Assembly (NCBI GenBank): GCA_019912665.1
Contig: JAIOIE010000008.1
Location: forward strand, 186,001-250,000
From: Deltaproteobacteria bacterium
GTDB taxonomy: Bacteria > Desulfobacterota > GWC2-55-46
DNA length: 64,000 nucleotides
Direction: 5' to 3'
The notes under the pieces were generated by a model that was given only the letters and a program-made list of their open reading frames with translations, had not been told where the DNA came from and searched no databases. The position numbers and the translations under genes were made by a program. Of the stretch, positions 8,311 to 17,754 are shown piece after piece (the stretch's first letter is position 1; the number at the start of each line of letters is the position of its first letter).

Positions 8311-10060
8311 GGAAGTTTCCGTAGGAGATAGGTTCCTCAGTGAGCCTGTCCATGGATTGGAGTATCCTTTCGGAGAGATCCATATACCTTTTCTTCCCGG
8401 TTCCGCGGTAAAGACGGAGGAGCAGCGAGGCCGCAGCCGAATTGCCGGACGGGATGTCGTTGTCGTAGAGGTCGCGCTCGCGGACGAAGAGCCGCTCCTG
8501 GTCGATACCCGTATCGAAGAAGAGCTCGCTCGATTCGTCGTAGAATATCTCCATCATCCTCTCGGCAAGCCTCTCCCCCTCTGAGAGCCATTCCTCCTCG
8601 CCGGTCTCGTCGTAGATGGAGAGGAGACCCTCTGCAAGGAGGGCGTAGTCCTCGAGCATCCCTTTCACATCCCCGCTCCCGTCAAGAAAGTACCGGAGCA
8701 TCCGTCCGTCCCGGTCGCGGAGCGACGATAGGAGGAACCTGGCGGTGCGCTTCGCCTCGTCCTCGAAATCTCGCCTCCTGAACGCGCCCGATGCCCTGGA
8801 AAGCGCCGAGATTGCGAGCCCGTTCCATGCCGTTATTATTTTTCTGTCGAATTGGGGCGGTCTCCTCCGCATCCTGACTTCGAGCATGCGCGCCTTCATC
8901 TTCCGGATGTCCTCCGGGACCGGCTCGTCCGCCTCCCTCTCCCGCCTGTTTACCCGGAGCGTGTTCCTCCCCTCGTAATTCCCCTCCTCCGTGACGGAGA
9001 AGAATTCAATGAACCTCTCGGCCTCGTCCCCGAGGACCTCCCGTATCTCTTCAGGCCTCCAGACGTAGTAGGCCCCTTCCACGCCCTCCACGTCCGCATC
9101 CACCGAGGAATAAAAGCCGCCCATCTCGCCCCTCATCTCACGGACGAGATAGGAGAGCGTTTCAAGCGCGACTTCCCGGTAGAGCCCGAGGCCGGTCTCC
9201 TTGTAGGCGGCGGTGTAAAGGGATGAGAGCAGGGCGTTATCGTATAGCATCTTCTCGAAATGAGGTATGTCCCAGTTCTCGGCTACCGAGTACCTGTGAA
9301 AGCCGCCGCCCAGGTGGTCGTAGATCCCGCCTCTGGCCATGGAGGACAGGGTCCTCTTCACCATGGAGAGCGCCTCCTCCTTTCCTGTCCTCTTATGGTA
9401 TCGAAGGAGGAAATCAAGGAACATCGCATGGGGGAACTTCGTTCCCCTGCCAAAGCCGCCGTTGACGGGATCGAAGTATAGGCGCGCGGCGTCATACGCG
9501 ATGTCAGCGACCTCGCTCCTGAGCTCTATGGGCGCTATCTCGGCCCTGCCCCCGAGGGTCCTTTCGACGTCGGCTGTAACGGTCTCAATTTTATCGCGGT
9601 TCTTCCTGTACGCGAGGCTCACGGCCATGAGCACTTTCCTGAACGAAGGCATGCCCCTCATGTCCTCGGGCGGGAAATACGAGCCCCCGTAGAAAGGCAC
9701 GCCGTCCGGTGTGGCGAAGACCGTGAGCGGCCAGCCCGCGTGCCCGGTCATGGCCTGCACCGCCTTGATATAGAGGCTGTCGAGGTCCGGCCTTTCCTCC
9801 CTGTCCACTTTTATATTAACGAAGTTCTCGTTCATTATGCGGGCCGTCTCCTCGTCCTCGAAGGACTCGCGCTCCATCACATGGCACCAGTGGCACGAGG
9901 CGTAGCCGATGCTTATTATAAGGGGCTTATCCTCCCTTTTCGCCTTTTGAAGGGCCTCGCTCCCCCAAGGGTACCAGTCCACGGGATTCAGCTCGTGCTG
10001 CTTCAGATACGGGCTCCTCTGGTCTTTCAAGTGGTTGGCCTGGCGGTGTGCATTTGCCAT
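8264..10060 (-). CDS. thioredoxin-domain protein of the YyaL / DUF255 family
   Basis: A 598-residue cytoplasmic protein. The N-terminal thioredoxin-like domain (about residues 1-165) contains [18 protein letters not shown] and the [17 protein letters not shown] redox motif, followed by [16 protein letters not shown]. The remainder is an alpha/alpha-toroid of the six-hairpin glycosidase type ([45 protein letters not shown]). The family is widespread but its biochemical function is unsettled. The ATG at 10060 has GGAG seven bases upstream. Some homologues are longer, so the C terminus is compact here. The gene converges on and overlaps gpgS. Confidence 0.92.
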   Translation of the reverse strand: MANAHRQANHLKDQRSPYLKQHELNPVDWYPWGSEALQKAKREDKPLIISIGYASCHWCHVMERESFEDEETARIMNENFVNIKVDREERPDLDSLYIKAVQAMTGHAGWPLTVFATPDGVPFYGGSYFPPEDMRGMPSFRKVLMAVSLAYRKNRDKIETVTADVERTLGGRAEIAPIELRSEVADIAYDAARLYFDPVNGGFGRGTKFPHAMFLDFLLRYHKRTGKEEALSMVKRTLSSMARGGIYDHLGGGFHRYSVAENWDIPHFEKMLYDNALLSSLYTAAYKETGLGLYREVALETLSYLVREMRGEMGGFYSSVDADVEGVEGAYYVWRPEEIREVLGDEAERFIEFFSVTEEGNYEGRNTLRVNRREREADEPVPEDIRKMKARMLEVRMRRRPPQFDRKIITAWNGLAISALSRASGAFRRRDFEDEAKRTARFLLSSLRDRDGRMLRYFLDGSGDVKGMLEDYALLAEGLLSIYDETGEEEWLSEGERLAERMMEIFYDESSELFFDTGIDQERLFVRERDLYDNDIPSGNSAAASLLLRLYRGTGKKRYMDLSERILQSMDRLTEEPISYGNFLTVLESFLAGDERPH

Positions 10061-10080
10061 TACGCGCTCCTTTTTTAAGA

Positions 10081-10100
10081 CAAATCTTAATCAAATCTTA
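10081..10100. repeat. tandem direct repeat CAAATCTTA, 11-bp period
   Basis: Two exact CAAATCTTA copies (10081-10089 and 10092-10100) sit in the gap between the divergent yyaL-like and DJ-1-like genes. The one-helical-turn spacing is compatible with an activator site for either gene. Confidence 0.35.
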
Positions 10101-10133
10101 TCCCAATTAGGTTAAACCGCAAGCCGCCGGGCT

Positions 10134-10161
10134 TTGACACGGGGCTGAACGGCTGTATAAT
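10134..10161 (+). promoter_or_regulatory. consensus sigma70 promoter of DJ-1-like gene
   Basis: Exact TTGACA (10134-10139), a 16-nt spacer and exact TATAAT (10156-10161), about 50 nt before the ATG. It is the best consensus promoter in the window. Confidence 0.8.
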
Positions 10162-10212
10162 CCCTGAAGCTTCCGTTTTACCTGGAACCCGACCTGTTCA
10201 AAGGAGGAAAAC

Positions 10213-10764
10213 ATGGCAAGGGTGCTCGTTCCCATAGCTCCCGGTTTCGAGGAGATAGAGGCGGTGACCATAGTCGATATACTGAGGAGGGCCGGTGCCC
10301 ATGTGGTAATGGCCGGGACCGTTCCAGGCCCCGTCGAGGGGAGGAGCGGGATCAGGGTCCTTACCGACGCCTTGATGGACGATGTCGGCGCGGACTACGA
10401 AATGATAGTCCTTCCGGGCGGCGCCTTAGGCGCTGAAAACCTCAAAAAAGACGCGCGCGTGAGTAAACTGATCACCGTGCTGATGGATAGGGGCCGGAAG
10501 GTCGCGGCCATATGCGCCGCGCCGACCGTGCTTTCCGCCCACGGCGCTACATCAGGTAAAAGGATAACGAGCCACCCTTCGGTGCGCGAAGAGCTCCTCT
10601 CAAGGAATGAATTAGTTTCTGATGAGCGGGTCGTAGCCGACGGGAACATCATAACCAGCCAGGGCCCTGGCACGGCAATGGAGTTCGCGTTCAGGCTCGT
10701 AGAGACCCTCTTCGGGAAGACGAAGGCCGAAGAGGTCAACAAGGGGGTGCTGGCCAGGCTCTAA
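10213..10764 (+). CDS. DJ-1/PfpI family protein
   Basis: A 183-residue class I glutamine amidotransferase-like fold of the YajL/ThiJ/DJ-1 group. VLVPIAPGFEEIEAV carries the conserved Glu that contacts the reactive cysteine, MIVLPGGALGAENL is the nucleophile-elbow neighbourhood, and AAICAAPTVLSAHG holds the reactive Cys. ADGNIITSQGPGTAMEFAF is the standard C-terminal signature. Family members act as covalent chaperones or deglycases in carbonyl and oxidative stress; which one applies cannot be told from sequence. A strong promoter and an AAGGAGG ribosome site suggest good expression. It is monocistronic and convergent with the helicase gene. Confidence 0.92.
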   Translation: MARVLVPIAPGFEEIEAVTIVDILRRAGAHVVMAGTVPGPVEGRSGIRVLTDALMDDVGADYEMIVLPGGALGAENLKKDARVSKLITVLMDRGRKVAAICAAPTVLSAHGATSGKRITSHPSVREELLSRNELVSDERVVADGNIITSQGPGTAMEFAFRLVETLFGKTKAEEVNKGVLARL

Positions 10765-10792
10765 ACAGGAAAAAAACCGGCGACAAGGGGCA

Positions 10793-12427
10793 TTATTCAA
10801 AAAGACCCTTCTGCACAGGTTTCTTTTTCGGCGGGATTTTTGCGGCCATCCTCCTTATCTCGACAAGGGCCGCAGGAAGCTCCTCAAGGAAAGGCGACCT
10901 CCTGCATTCTTTCGACTCGCCCCAGGTCCGCCTTTTTCTGGCGCGAAGGAGAAAAAGCCTGTCCATCGCCCTTGTCATCCCCACGTAAAAGAGCCTCCTC
11001 TCCTCCTCGAGATCGCATTCGCCTTTCATCCTCATGGGGACAAGGCCGTCTTCGGCCCCGGCCAGGAAAACGCACCGCCATTCGAGCCCCTTGGCCGCGT
11101 GGAGCGTCATTATGTTCACCCGGTCCGCGCTTATGTCGAGGTTGTCGGAAGGCGTATCGAGCATGAGCTCGTCAATAAGGCAGGCAAGCCCCTCTCTCCC
11201 TTCAAAACCAGCCGCGCCCTTGAGGGCGAATTCCACAAGGCCGAGCGCGTGGCTATCAAGGCAGGCCATTTGGGCCTCCCTCATAACGAATTCCTGTAGA
11301 GGCATATCCTCCGGTGCTTCGAGGCCGCGGAGGATCTTGATAAACACTGCCAGACCCGGCCCGGACGGCTTTACGATGTGGAAGGGGATTGGAGAGCGGG
11401 CGAACTCCTCGGCCATGAGCTCCGCCTGCCGGTTCGTCCGGACAAGCACCGCGAAATCCGAGAACCTGAGGCCGATATCGTCTGAAACGGAAAGGCTCGT
11501 GAGCCCGCCCATAAGCCTTTCGATCTCCCCTATGATATGGCGGGCCTCTTCCCTTTCGTCGCCGCACTCGACCTCTTCTAGGCTCCCGCCCTCTCTTGCG
11601 GGCGCGGCCTCGTTCGGAAGCCTTTCGGTATTTTTTGAGATGAGAGCCTTCGAAGCCTCGGCTATGGCCCTTCCGGAACGGTAATTCGTTCCTAGACGGA
11701 TGATTTCAGTATCGCCGAATTCCTTCTCGAAATCGAGGAAGCACCTGAGGCTCGACCCCCTGAAGGAATAGATGGCCTGGTCAGGGTCCCCTATCGCGAG
11801 CAGGCTTTCAGCACCTTCCGCGAGTGCCTTCACAAAGGCGGCCTGTACGGGGTTGATATCCTGGTACTCGTCTATCATGATGTGGTCAAAGGGTCTGCCG
11901 GATTTCGAGTGGATGAGCCTGAGCGAGGCGGGCACGATGTCATCGAAGTCGATTGCTTGTAGAGATTCAAGCCTCTCCGAATATGCGGAGAGGAGCCCGC
12001 TATCGGCGACGTCCGGCGCCATGCCGTTTTTAAAAGCCGAGATTCGCTCAAGTGCCTTATCCGGTTCTTCCGCGTCAAGCTCCTTTAAAAGCGCCCTGCA
12101 CTCGTCCCTTGCAAGGAGCCTCAAGGAAGGCATCTCTTCCCGGAGGAGCCGAAGACCGAGCGAATGGAAGGTAGAGATGTTTTCAGGTCTCGCTCCGGGG
12201 AGCGTGGATAAGACCCTCGCCCTCATCTCACGTGCGGCCCTGTTAGTGAAGGTGACGGCCAGAACCCTTTCGGGCCCCGCCCCGTTTTGGACGAGTCGCG
12301 AAAACCTTGCGGCCAATATGCGGGTCTTTCCGCTCCCCGGCCCGGCGACAACGAGTATCCGCCTTGCCGCTGACAAGACCGCCTTCTCCTGCGAGCTGTC
12401 GAGCTTCATCGGTGCGAGTTCTCCCAT
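10793..12427 (-). CDS. UvrD/Rep-family superfamily I DNA helicase (short form)
   Basis: An ATP-dependent 3'-5' DNA helicase of 544 residues, shorter than UvrD or Rep (about 670-720). Visible motifs are Walker A VVAGPGSGKTRILAARF (Q motif SSQEKAV just before), IDEYQDINPVQ (Walker B), GDPDQAIYSFRGSS (motif III), NYRSGRAIAEA (motif IV), VNIMTLHAAKGLEW (motif V) and RLFYVGMTRAMDRLFLL (motif VI). The reduced length suggests trimmed 1B/2B subdomains. The start at 12427 is five bases beyond a dispersed repeat. The ATG at 12409 is an alternative with GGAG upstream. Further upstream codons fall in the repeat and are rejected. Confidence 0.9.
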   Translation of the reverse strand: MGELAPMKLDSSQEKAVLSAARRILVVAGPGSGKTRILAARFSRLVQNGAGPERVLAVTFTNRAAREMRARVLSTLPGARPENISTFHSLGLRLLREEMPSLRLLARDECRALLKELDAEEPDKALERISAFKNGMAPDVADSGLLSAYSERLESLQAIDFDDIVPASLRLIHSKSGRPFDHIMIDEYQDINPVQAAFVKALAEGAESLLAIGDPDQAIYSFRGSSLRCFLDFEKEFGDTEIIRLGTNYRSGRAIAEASKALISKNTERLPNEAAPAREGGSLEEVECGDEREEARHIIGEIERLMGGLTSLSVSDDIGLRFSDFAVLVRTNRQAELMAEEFARSPIPFHIVKPSGPGLAVFIKILRGLEAPEDMPLQEFVMREAQMACLDSHALGLVEFALKGAAGFEGREGLACLIDELMLDTPSDNLDISADRVNIMTLHAAKGLEWRCVFLAGAEDGLVPMRMKGECDLEEERRLFYVGMTRAMDRLFLLRARKRRTWGESKECRRSPFLEELPAALVEIRRMAAKIPPKKKPVQKGLFE

Positions 12428-12431
12428 GGTC

Positions 12432-12576
12432 AGGCAACCTCTGAAATTGGAGATTTTTCTCGAAATCAAGGAAGGCCGGGAATAAAAAGCGGAGCATATA
12501 TATGACGATATGTGAGCATTTTTATTCACGGCCTGACAAAGAGTCAGGGGAAAAGATCAATTTTGAGAGGTTGCCT
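12432..12576. repeat. dispersed inverted-end element, long copy A
   Basis: 145 bp bounded by AGGCAACCTCT on the left and AGAGGTTGCCT on the right. An inner GATCAATTTT precedes the right end. It fills nearly the whole gap between the cation-efflux stop and the helicase start. It shares ends and interior words (CCGGGAATA, GGGGAAAAGATCAA) with the copies at 15773 and 26063. Confidence 0.8.
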
Positions 12577-12579
12577 TTC

Positions 12580-13440
12580 TCAGACCGGGTCGATGTGGAC
12601 GAACGACTTCTCAATAGTGCTTATGCTCTCGACCCTGTTCGAAACCTCCTCGCCTATTGCGTGCGACTCTTCCGTCGGAAGGCTCTTGTCCACCCTTATC
12701 TGTATCTCGACATGGATGAAAGGGCCGACATAGTGGGCCTTTACGCTCCCGAGCCCCTGCACTCCCGGCACGTGGAGAGCCGCTTCCCTGATCTCGTTAA
12801 GGAGCCAGGGGTCGGGTGCGCGCCCCATGAGGTAGTCTATGTTGTCCATCCCTATCCTGTAGCCTGTGTACATTATCCATACGCTTATGAGGAGGCCTGC
12901 CGCCGGGTCGAGCCATGCGTGCCCGAAAAATGTCCCGGCGAGGCCTATGAGGGCGGCAAGCGCCACGGCGACGTCCATGAGCGAATCGAAGGCGGTGGCG
13001 TTTATGGCCGGGCTGTTGAACATGCGCCCCACCATCCTGAAATACAAGAACATGCCGCCCTTTGCGGCCATCGTAATGACCGGGACAAGGAGGACATAGG
13101 GTCCGACCTCCGGGCTCGTGCCCTCGATTATGCGCGAGACCGCCTCCCTTATGACCTCGAACCCCAGTATCCCTGCGAGCACCGCTATTATGAGGCCCGC
13201 TATGGGCTCGGCCCTGCTGTGGCCGAACGGGTGGCCCTCGTCAGCCTGCTTATCCGAGATATAGACGCAGATGAAAGTCGCTATGGACGCGGCGACGTCG
13301 TTGAAGGAGTTTATGGCGTCGGAGATGAGGGCGATGCTTCCGGTCAATATGCCGGCCGCGAGCTTCAATGCCAGGAGGCCCGCGTTGCCGAGGATGTTCA
13401 GCATGGTAGCCCTGAAGGCTATGGGGTTCATCTCGAACAT
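12580..13440 (-). CDS. cation diffusion facilitator family transporter
   Basis: An inner-membrane metal/proton antiporter of 286 residues with a typical six-helix core and a cytoplasmic C-terminal ferredoxin-like domain (residues 200-286). TM2 SDAINSFNDVAAS and TM5 AFDSLMDVAVAL provide the paired Asp residues of the metal site, and HPFGHSRAEPIAGL is the CDF signature between TM2 and TM3. The substrate is probably Zn(II), Fe(II) or Mn(II) and cannot be fixed from sequence. It starts 33 nt after the GH15-like gene on the same strand, so the two may be co-transcribed. Its stop abuts repeat copy A. Confidence 0.92.
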   Translation of the reverse strand: MFEMNPIAFRATMLNILGNAGLLALKLAAGILTGSIALISDAINSFNDVAASIATFICVYISDKQADEGHPFGHSRAEPIAGLIIAVLAGILGFEVIREAVSRIIEGTSPEVGPYVLLVPVITMAAKGGMFLYFRMVGRMFNSPAINATAFDSLMDVAVALAALIGLAGTFFGHAWLDPAAGLLISVWIMYTGYRIGMDNIDYLMGRAPDPWLLNEIREAALHVPGVQGLGSVKAHYVGPFIHVEIQIRVDKSLPTEESHAIGEEVSNRVESISTIEKSFVHIDPV

Positions 13441-13473
13441 CGGGAAAATGAGGGCAAGGTGGAAAAGGCCCTT

Positions 13474-14736
13474 TTAGCGAAGGTTAAGCTTCTCGTGCAG
13501 CCTGTTAAGGTTCTGGCGCGCCACCACGTAGAAGCTCTGAGCCCATGCGAGCGGCACGTTGTAGTTTGGCCTGCCAGCGGTATAAAGCTCCGGTACCTGG
13601 CCCTCGGGGGTCATGACCGATTCGAGCCTCCGGAGGTAATGCTCGGATTTCTCGATATACTCTACCGGCGGGGAGAATATCTCGCCGAGCCTGAGCGCCT
13701 TTATCGCGAGCTGGGAATAGGCTATGGAAAGCCACGCGAACCCGAGCGGCCACTCGGCCTCGTTCCCGGTGGGGTTAGTCCTGTCGGCATTGTAGTATAG
13801 GTCCCCCGGATACCTTATCACCCCGTGCCTCCTCACGAGCCTTTTCTCCACGTTGGAGATTATCTGGATGGCCTGGTTGTCGTTGATTATATAATAAGGC
13901 CACACAAGGCTCAGCTGGGCAAGGTCGACCGGCCTCGAAGCGGATTCCGAAGGAAGGAGCCTCTCAAGGGCGCTCCTCCCCCGCTCTATGAATTCCTGGG
14001 GAACGGGCATGTACTGGTGTATGGGGATGCGGGCCTTGTACTTGTAATGGTAATAGCCGTCATCGTGCCACATGGTGAGCCCGGCAAGGACCGCGCCTAT
14101 GCTCGATGCATGCAGCTCCGGCCCCTCTTCCCAGACCCCGAAGTCCGGGTCCGAATGCCACCTGACGGTGGTAAGGTAGAGGACGATGTCCCGAAGGAGT
14201 ATCTGCGTTTCTGCCTGGTCGGTCGATATTACGTTGTGCCCTTTTTTAATGAGGTCGCCGGTTTTGTAAAGGAAGAGGCCGAAGATGTCGAGCTGGTGAT
14301 GGCCCCACTCGTTAGTTATCTCCTCGAGGGTCACCGGATGCACCCTGGCGTGTATGACCTCGTCCGCGCAGCTCCCGAGATATGTACGCTTTCTCGCGCC
14401 GTTCGTTATCTTCTGCCTGTACTTCTGGAATATCCTGATTATGAGCCTGTAGCTCTCTATGAGCCTGTCGTACGCGCCCACATACTCGTTCGCGTACGTC
14501 GCGTACATTATGTCCCTGAGCCAGAAGACGTTATACCTGTCGCCGCCCTTGTCCCCGCAGTAATCCGAGGCGATGTACCCGCCGTTAAGCTGCCGGAGCT
14601 CCTCCAGGTGCTTGTAGGCGAGCATGAGCTTTTCGTCGTCCTTGAGCTCGGGGAAGCTCCGGCCTTTGAGCGCTTCCTTTATGTTTACGGAGAGATGCCG
14701 CCCGGCGCGGGCCCTGTCCATGGGTATCATGGGCAT
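13474..14736 (-). CDS. GH15-like (alpha/alpha)6 glycosidase-related protein
   Basis: A 420-residue protein resembling glycoside hydrolase family 15 and phosphorylase kinase alpha-type domains. NGGYIASDYCGDKGGDRYNVFWLRD contains the WLRD substrate-contact motif, GVWEEGPELHASSIGAVLAG the acid-region Glu, and GNEAEWPLGFAWLSIAYSQ the C-terminal Glu-containing motif. There is no signal peptide, so it acts in the cytoplasm. I start at the ATG 14736, which has GGAG upstream; a TTG at 14793 has none. It may process an intracellular alpha-glucan or glucoside. Closeness to the glucosylglycerate locus is suggestive only. Confidence 0.8.
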   Translation of the reverse strand: MPMIPMDRARAGRHLSVNIKEALKGRSFPELKDDEKLMLAYKHLEELRQLNGGYIASDYCGDKGGDRYNVFWLRDIMYATYANEYVGAYDRLIESYRLIIRIFQKYRQKITNGARKRTYLGSCADEVIHARVHPVTLEEITNEWGHHQLDIFGLFLYKTGDLIKKGHNVISTDQAETQILLRDIVLYLTTVRWHSDPDFGVWEEGPELHASSIGAVLAGLTMWHDDGYYHYKYKARIPIHQYMPVPQEFIERGRSALERLLPSESASRPVDLAQLSLVWPYYIINDNQAIQIISNVEKRLVRRHGVIRYPGDLYYNADRTNPTGNEAEWPLGFAWLSIAYSQLAIKALRLGEIFSPPVEYIEKSEHYLRRLESVMTPEGQVPELYTAGRPNYNVPLAWAQSFYVVARQNLNRLHEKLNLR

Positions 14737-14819
14737 ATGATACTCCAAAGAGGAACCTACTTCAACAACTTTGCTTTGTAAAAACAAAGGCAATTCAGAG
14801 GGTTACGGAAAGACGGAGG

Positions 14820-15749
14820 TCAAGGAGGCGGTCCGGGAGAGGCAGTCCTTTCGGATCTGCCGCTTTCAGGCACGAGCACGTTGAGCTTACGGTATAGGAC
14901 GGAGATATCAACGTCCCCGGGCCATTGGAAAGGTTCCCCGTCAACGTGCGCGTCCCTGAAGTCCCGGCCCATGATCACGGCCTTCCTGCCGCGGGCGGTC
15001 TCGTATCTGCCGTGCTTATCTATTTTGCCGGAGAGGAGTCTCCGGGCGAGGTCCAGGGCCGAAAAGATTCCGGTCCTGTGGACGAAACAGAAGTCCAGTA
15101 GGCCGTCATCGTTCTCCGCGCCCGGGGCAATCACAGCGCCCCCGCCCAGGTGGCTCGTATTTGCGGCCGTGAGGAGGAGCGGCTTGCCGTCGATGTCCTT
15201 GCCGTCGATGCTCAGGCGGACCGGCCCTGGCCTGAAGCGGAGGAACTCCCAGGGCGCGAGCATAAAATACGGCGAAAGCCCCCTCAACCTCCTGCTCAAC
15301 CGGCCCTTGTTATAGCGCCTGCTAAGGCGGGCCTCGAAGGCGAATCCCGCGGTAGAGAAGAAATAACGGCCGCACGCGACTCCTACGTCCATCTTCGCTA
15401 TTCTGCCGGTCTTGAGTAGCCTTACCCCTTCCTCCACGTCCTCGGGTATCCCGAGGGCCCTCGCAAGCGCGTTGCCGGAGCCGGCAGGCAGTATGCCGAG
15501 TGCCGTCCCTTTGCCAACGAGCTCGGATGCCACGTCGTTTATGGTCCCGTCCCCGCCGCAGGCGAAGACCACCTCGTATCCCTTGGCGACCGCATCGGCC
15601 GCGAGGTCCCTCATGCCGGACCTGTCGGCTGCGGACCTTATCTCGAATATGCCCTCTTCCGCCGCCAGCACTTTTTTAACCGCCCCGGAGAGGGCTTTAA
15701 GCCTTCCAGAGCGCCCGGCAGTGGGGTTGAGGATGAAACGGACCTTCAA
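14820..15749 (-). CDS. diacylglycerol kinase / LCB5-type lipid kinase
   Basis: A soluble or membrane-associated lipid kinase of 309 residues. It has the NPTAGRSGRLKAL start, the catalytic loop CGGDGTINDVASELVGKG, GILPAGSGNALARALGIP (nucleotide binding), and a C-terminal beta-sandwich with FDVCF-like HVDGEPFQWPGDVDI. The family phosphorylates diacylglycerol, sphingoid bases or undecaprenol analogues in lipid recycling. The start is a TTG at 15749, set by GGAGG eight bases upstream. It lies just after the repeat copy B at its 5' side and points away from the PEBP gene. Confidence 0.92.
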   Translation of the reverse strand: MKVRFILNPTAGRSGRLKALSGAVKKVLAAEEGIFEIRSAADRSGMRDLAADAVAKGYEVVFACGGDGTINDVASELVGKGTALGILPAGSGNALARALGIPEDVEEGVRLLKTGRIAKMDVGVACGRYFFSTAGFAFEARLSRRYNKGRLSRRLRGLSPYFMLAPWEFLRFRPGPVRLSIDGKDIDGKPLLLTAANTSHLGGGAVIAPGAENDDGLLDFCFVHRTGIFSALDLARRLLSGKIDKHGRYETARGRKAVIMGRDFRDAHVDGEPFQWPGDVDISVLYRKLNVLVPESGRSERTASPGPPP

Positions 15750-15772
15750 GCTTGAGTCCTCCGTAAAAGTAA

Positions 15773-15881
15773 AGGCAACCTCTAAAAATCAGAGCTTTTT
15801 CCTGCAAACAAGGAAGCCGGGAATATTTTATTCCCGTAACTACCCAGAGTCCGGGAAAAGATCAATTTTTACAGGTTGCCT
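15773..15881. repeat. dispersed inverted-end element, copy B
   Basis: 109 bp starting AGGCAACCTCTAAAAATC and ending AATTTTTACAGGTTGCCT, with interior CCGGGAATATTTTATTCCCG (an inner hairpin) and CCCAGAGTCCGGGAAAAG. It separates the divergent diacylglycerol kinase and PEBP genes, so their promoters must lie inside or beside it. Confidence 0.8.
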
Positions 15882-16114
15882 GAAAAGTATAATTTGGAAA
15901 TAGGCCGGGTTGCAAGGATTAAAGAGGGCGTGGCAGAGCCTGTAAAAAGGTACAGTTGCGGATTTTATATCTTGCGTATAAGATATGTAATATTAAAAGC
16001 GATAAAAAGGGCTTTCATTGGCCTCAACGCCATGCGGCCGGAAAACCGGGACCTGGCATGATTGCGAACTCGTTCACGAGAGCATCCAAAGAGCTCCTTA
16101 AAACGGAGGTCAAT

Positions 16115-16582
16115 GTGTTCCGAATCGAGAGTCCTGATTTCAAGGAAGGCGGGCATATCCCGAGGAAGTATACCTGCGAGGGAGAGAACCTCTCGCCGCC
16201 CCTCATCTGGAGTGAGCCCCCTCCGGGAACAAAAAGCTATGTCCTCGTACTGGAGGACCCTGACGCTCCCATGGGGACTTTCGTCCACTGGGTCGTATTC
16301 GACGTTCCGACCGATATGACCGGGCTCTACAGGGGCGCGGGCAACAACGGGACAGGGCTCGAAAACGGCATGAAGCACGGCATGACGGACTTCGGCCAAA
16401 TAGGCTATGGCGGCCCGTGCCCGCCGAAGGGGCACGGCATGCACAGGTACAGCTTCATACTCAAAGCGACCGACCTGCCTTCGCTCGGCCTCGACGAGGG
16501 CTCGAAAAAAAGCGAGCTGGAACGGGCCTTGAAAGGGCACGTGCTCGCAGAAACGCGGATAACAGCGGTATACCAGCGTTAG
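16115..16582 (+). CDS. YbhB/YbcL-type phosphatidylethanolamine-binding-like protein
   Basis: A 155-residue cytoplasmic PEBP/RKIP-fold protein. IPRKYTCEGENLSPPLIW, VLVLEDPDAPMGTFVHWV (ligand-site DPDAP) and GPCPPKGHGMHRYSFIL are the diagnostic motifs. I chose a GTG start at 16115 because GGAGGT sits four bases upstream and the product then begins exactly like homologues (MFRIESPDFKEGG). Earlier in-frame ATGs at 15956 and 16058 lack ribosome sites and would add up to 53 unrelated residues. The bacterial role is unclear (possible phosphoryl-ligand binding or stress). Confidence 0.9.
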   Translation: MFRIESPDFKEGGHIPRKYTCEGENLSPPLIWSEPPPGTKSYVLVLEDPDAPMGTFVHWVVFDVPTDMTGLYRGAGNNGTGLENGMKHGMTDFGQIGYGGPCPPKGHGMHRYSFILKATDLPSLGLDEGSKKSELERALKGHVLAETRITAVYQR

Positions 16583-16876
16583 GACTTGACCCCAGGTAAA
16601 TCCTTTCGACGTAAAACCCTTCTGCCGCATACGCGGCTCGAGACTGAAGCTCGACCGGCTTACCCCTTCTACCCCATCAGACACGCAAAGCGACGAGACT
16701 GGCCTTTTCCCCGGCCCGTTCACGCCTTCTCCCTTATATGCGTTTATTGTACTGTTTTGTTTTTTTAAAGAGCCCGTGAGTGTAGGCGGGTCGTGAGGAG
16801 CCTTTGCAAAAAAGCGCGCAGCGCGTCAAAAGGACTTTTTCGCTTTGGAAGCAAAACAGTTAAAGTAGCACTTAAG
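16583..16876. other. intergenic gap with no recognised gene
   Basis: This 294-nt stretch between the PEBP gene and the convergent sdhE-like gene holds a T-rich tract (16740-16766) and a GCGCGCAGCGCG palindrome near 16815. I see no convincing terminator, RNA or coding frame. Confidence 0.5.
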
Positions 16877-17752
16877 CTACTTGAGCACCCTCTCCGGCGA
16901 GACCAGGTGCCTTGAGAGCCCCATCTCCTTGGGGCTCAAGCCCATCGCGAGCCCCACGAGCTGGGAGAGATGGAAGACAGGCATGTCGATCCGTTCATTG
17001 ACAGCTTTTTCGGCAAGGCCCTGGTAATTGTCCAGGTTTATGTGGCAGAAGGGGCACGGCGTTACGAAGCAGTCGGCCCCGTTCCTTTTTCCGTCGAGGA
17101 GGCGGACGCCCGTCATCTTTGTTGCGGTCTTCTCGGCTACAAGGTCCACCTGGAAGCCGCAGCACTTGGTCTTCCCACTGTACTCTACGGGCTCCGCGCC
17201 GAGCGCCATTATAGTGGCTTCAAGCGACCAGGGTTTTTCAGGGTCGTCGAACCCGAGGGCGTCCGAGGGCCTAAGGCTGTGACAGCCATAGAAAGGCGCG
17301 ACCTTGAGCCATGATAAGGGGCTTGTGACCTGCTCCTTGAGCCTCTCAAGCCCGTAATCTCCTGCCAGCACCCACAGGAGCTGTTTTACCTCGATTTTCC
17401 CGCTGTAATGGAGCCCGGCAGCCGCGAGCACCTTGTTCGTCTCCTCAAGGAGGCGCGGGTCCCTTTTGAGGTCCCTGTTCGCCGTGCTCATGACCATTAG
17501 GCAGGTTGAGCATATGGTCATTATGTCCATCTCCATGGCCTCGGCCTCGGCGAATATGCGGGCGTTGAGGGCCAAATAGAGCCGGTAATCGTAGTCTGTA
17601 AGGAGCCCTGCGCCGCAGCAGTTGGCTTTGGGCATGTCGTAAAGCCCTATGCCGAGCTTCCGGGCGACGAGCCTTGTCGCGTCGTTCGTCTCCCTGGTCA
17701 TGTGCTGGGATACACAACCGGGATAGTAGGCGTATTTCAGTTCCTCGGCCAA
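16877..17752 (-). CDS. sdhE: succinate dehydrogenase SdhE-type subunit (HdrB-like, CCG domains)
   Basis: The third subunit of the non-classical SdhABE/SdhABFE complex. It is 291 residues with two cysteine-rich CCG domains: NCCGAGLLTDYD with CSTCLMVM, and KCCGFQVDLV with CPFCHINLDN. These are the motifs by which HdrB binds its non-cubane clusters. YYPGCVSQHM opens the protein. In this family the subunit replaces the cytochrome b anchor and probably passes electrons between SdhB and membrane quinone or a thiol partner. The TTG start at 17752 is supported by GGAGG seven bases upstream and lies 2 nt after the sdhB stop. Confidence 0.88.
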   Translation of the reverse strand: MAEELKYAYYPGCVSQHMTRETNDATRLVARKLGIGLYDMPKANCCGAGLLTDYDYRLYLALNARIFAEAEAMEMDIMTICSTCLMVMSTANRDLKRDPRLLEETNKVLAAAGLHYSGKIEVKQLLWVLAGDYGLERLKEQVTSPLSWLKVAPFYGCHSLRPSDALGFDDPEKPWSLEATIMALGAEPVEYSGKTKCCGFQVDLVAEKTATKMTGVRLLDGKRNGADCFVTPCPFCHINLDNYQGLAEKAVNERIDMPVFHLSQLVGLAMGLSPKEMGLSRHLVSPERVLK

Positions 17753-17754
17753 TC

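Noticed and set aside
12502-13800. Long plus-strand open frame (432 codons) opposite the cation efflux and GH15-like genes
   Set aside because: Compositional shadow of the minus-strand genes. No recognisable domains and no ribosome site.
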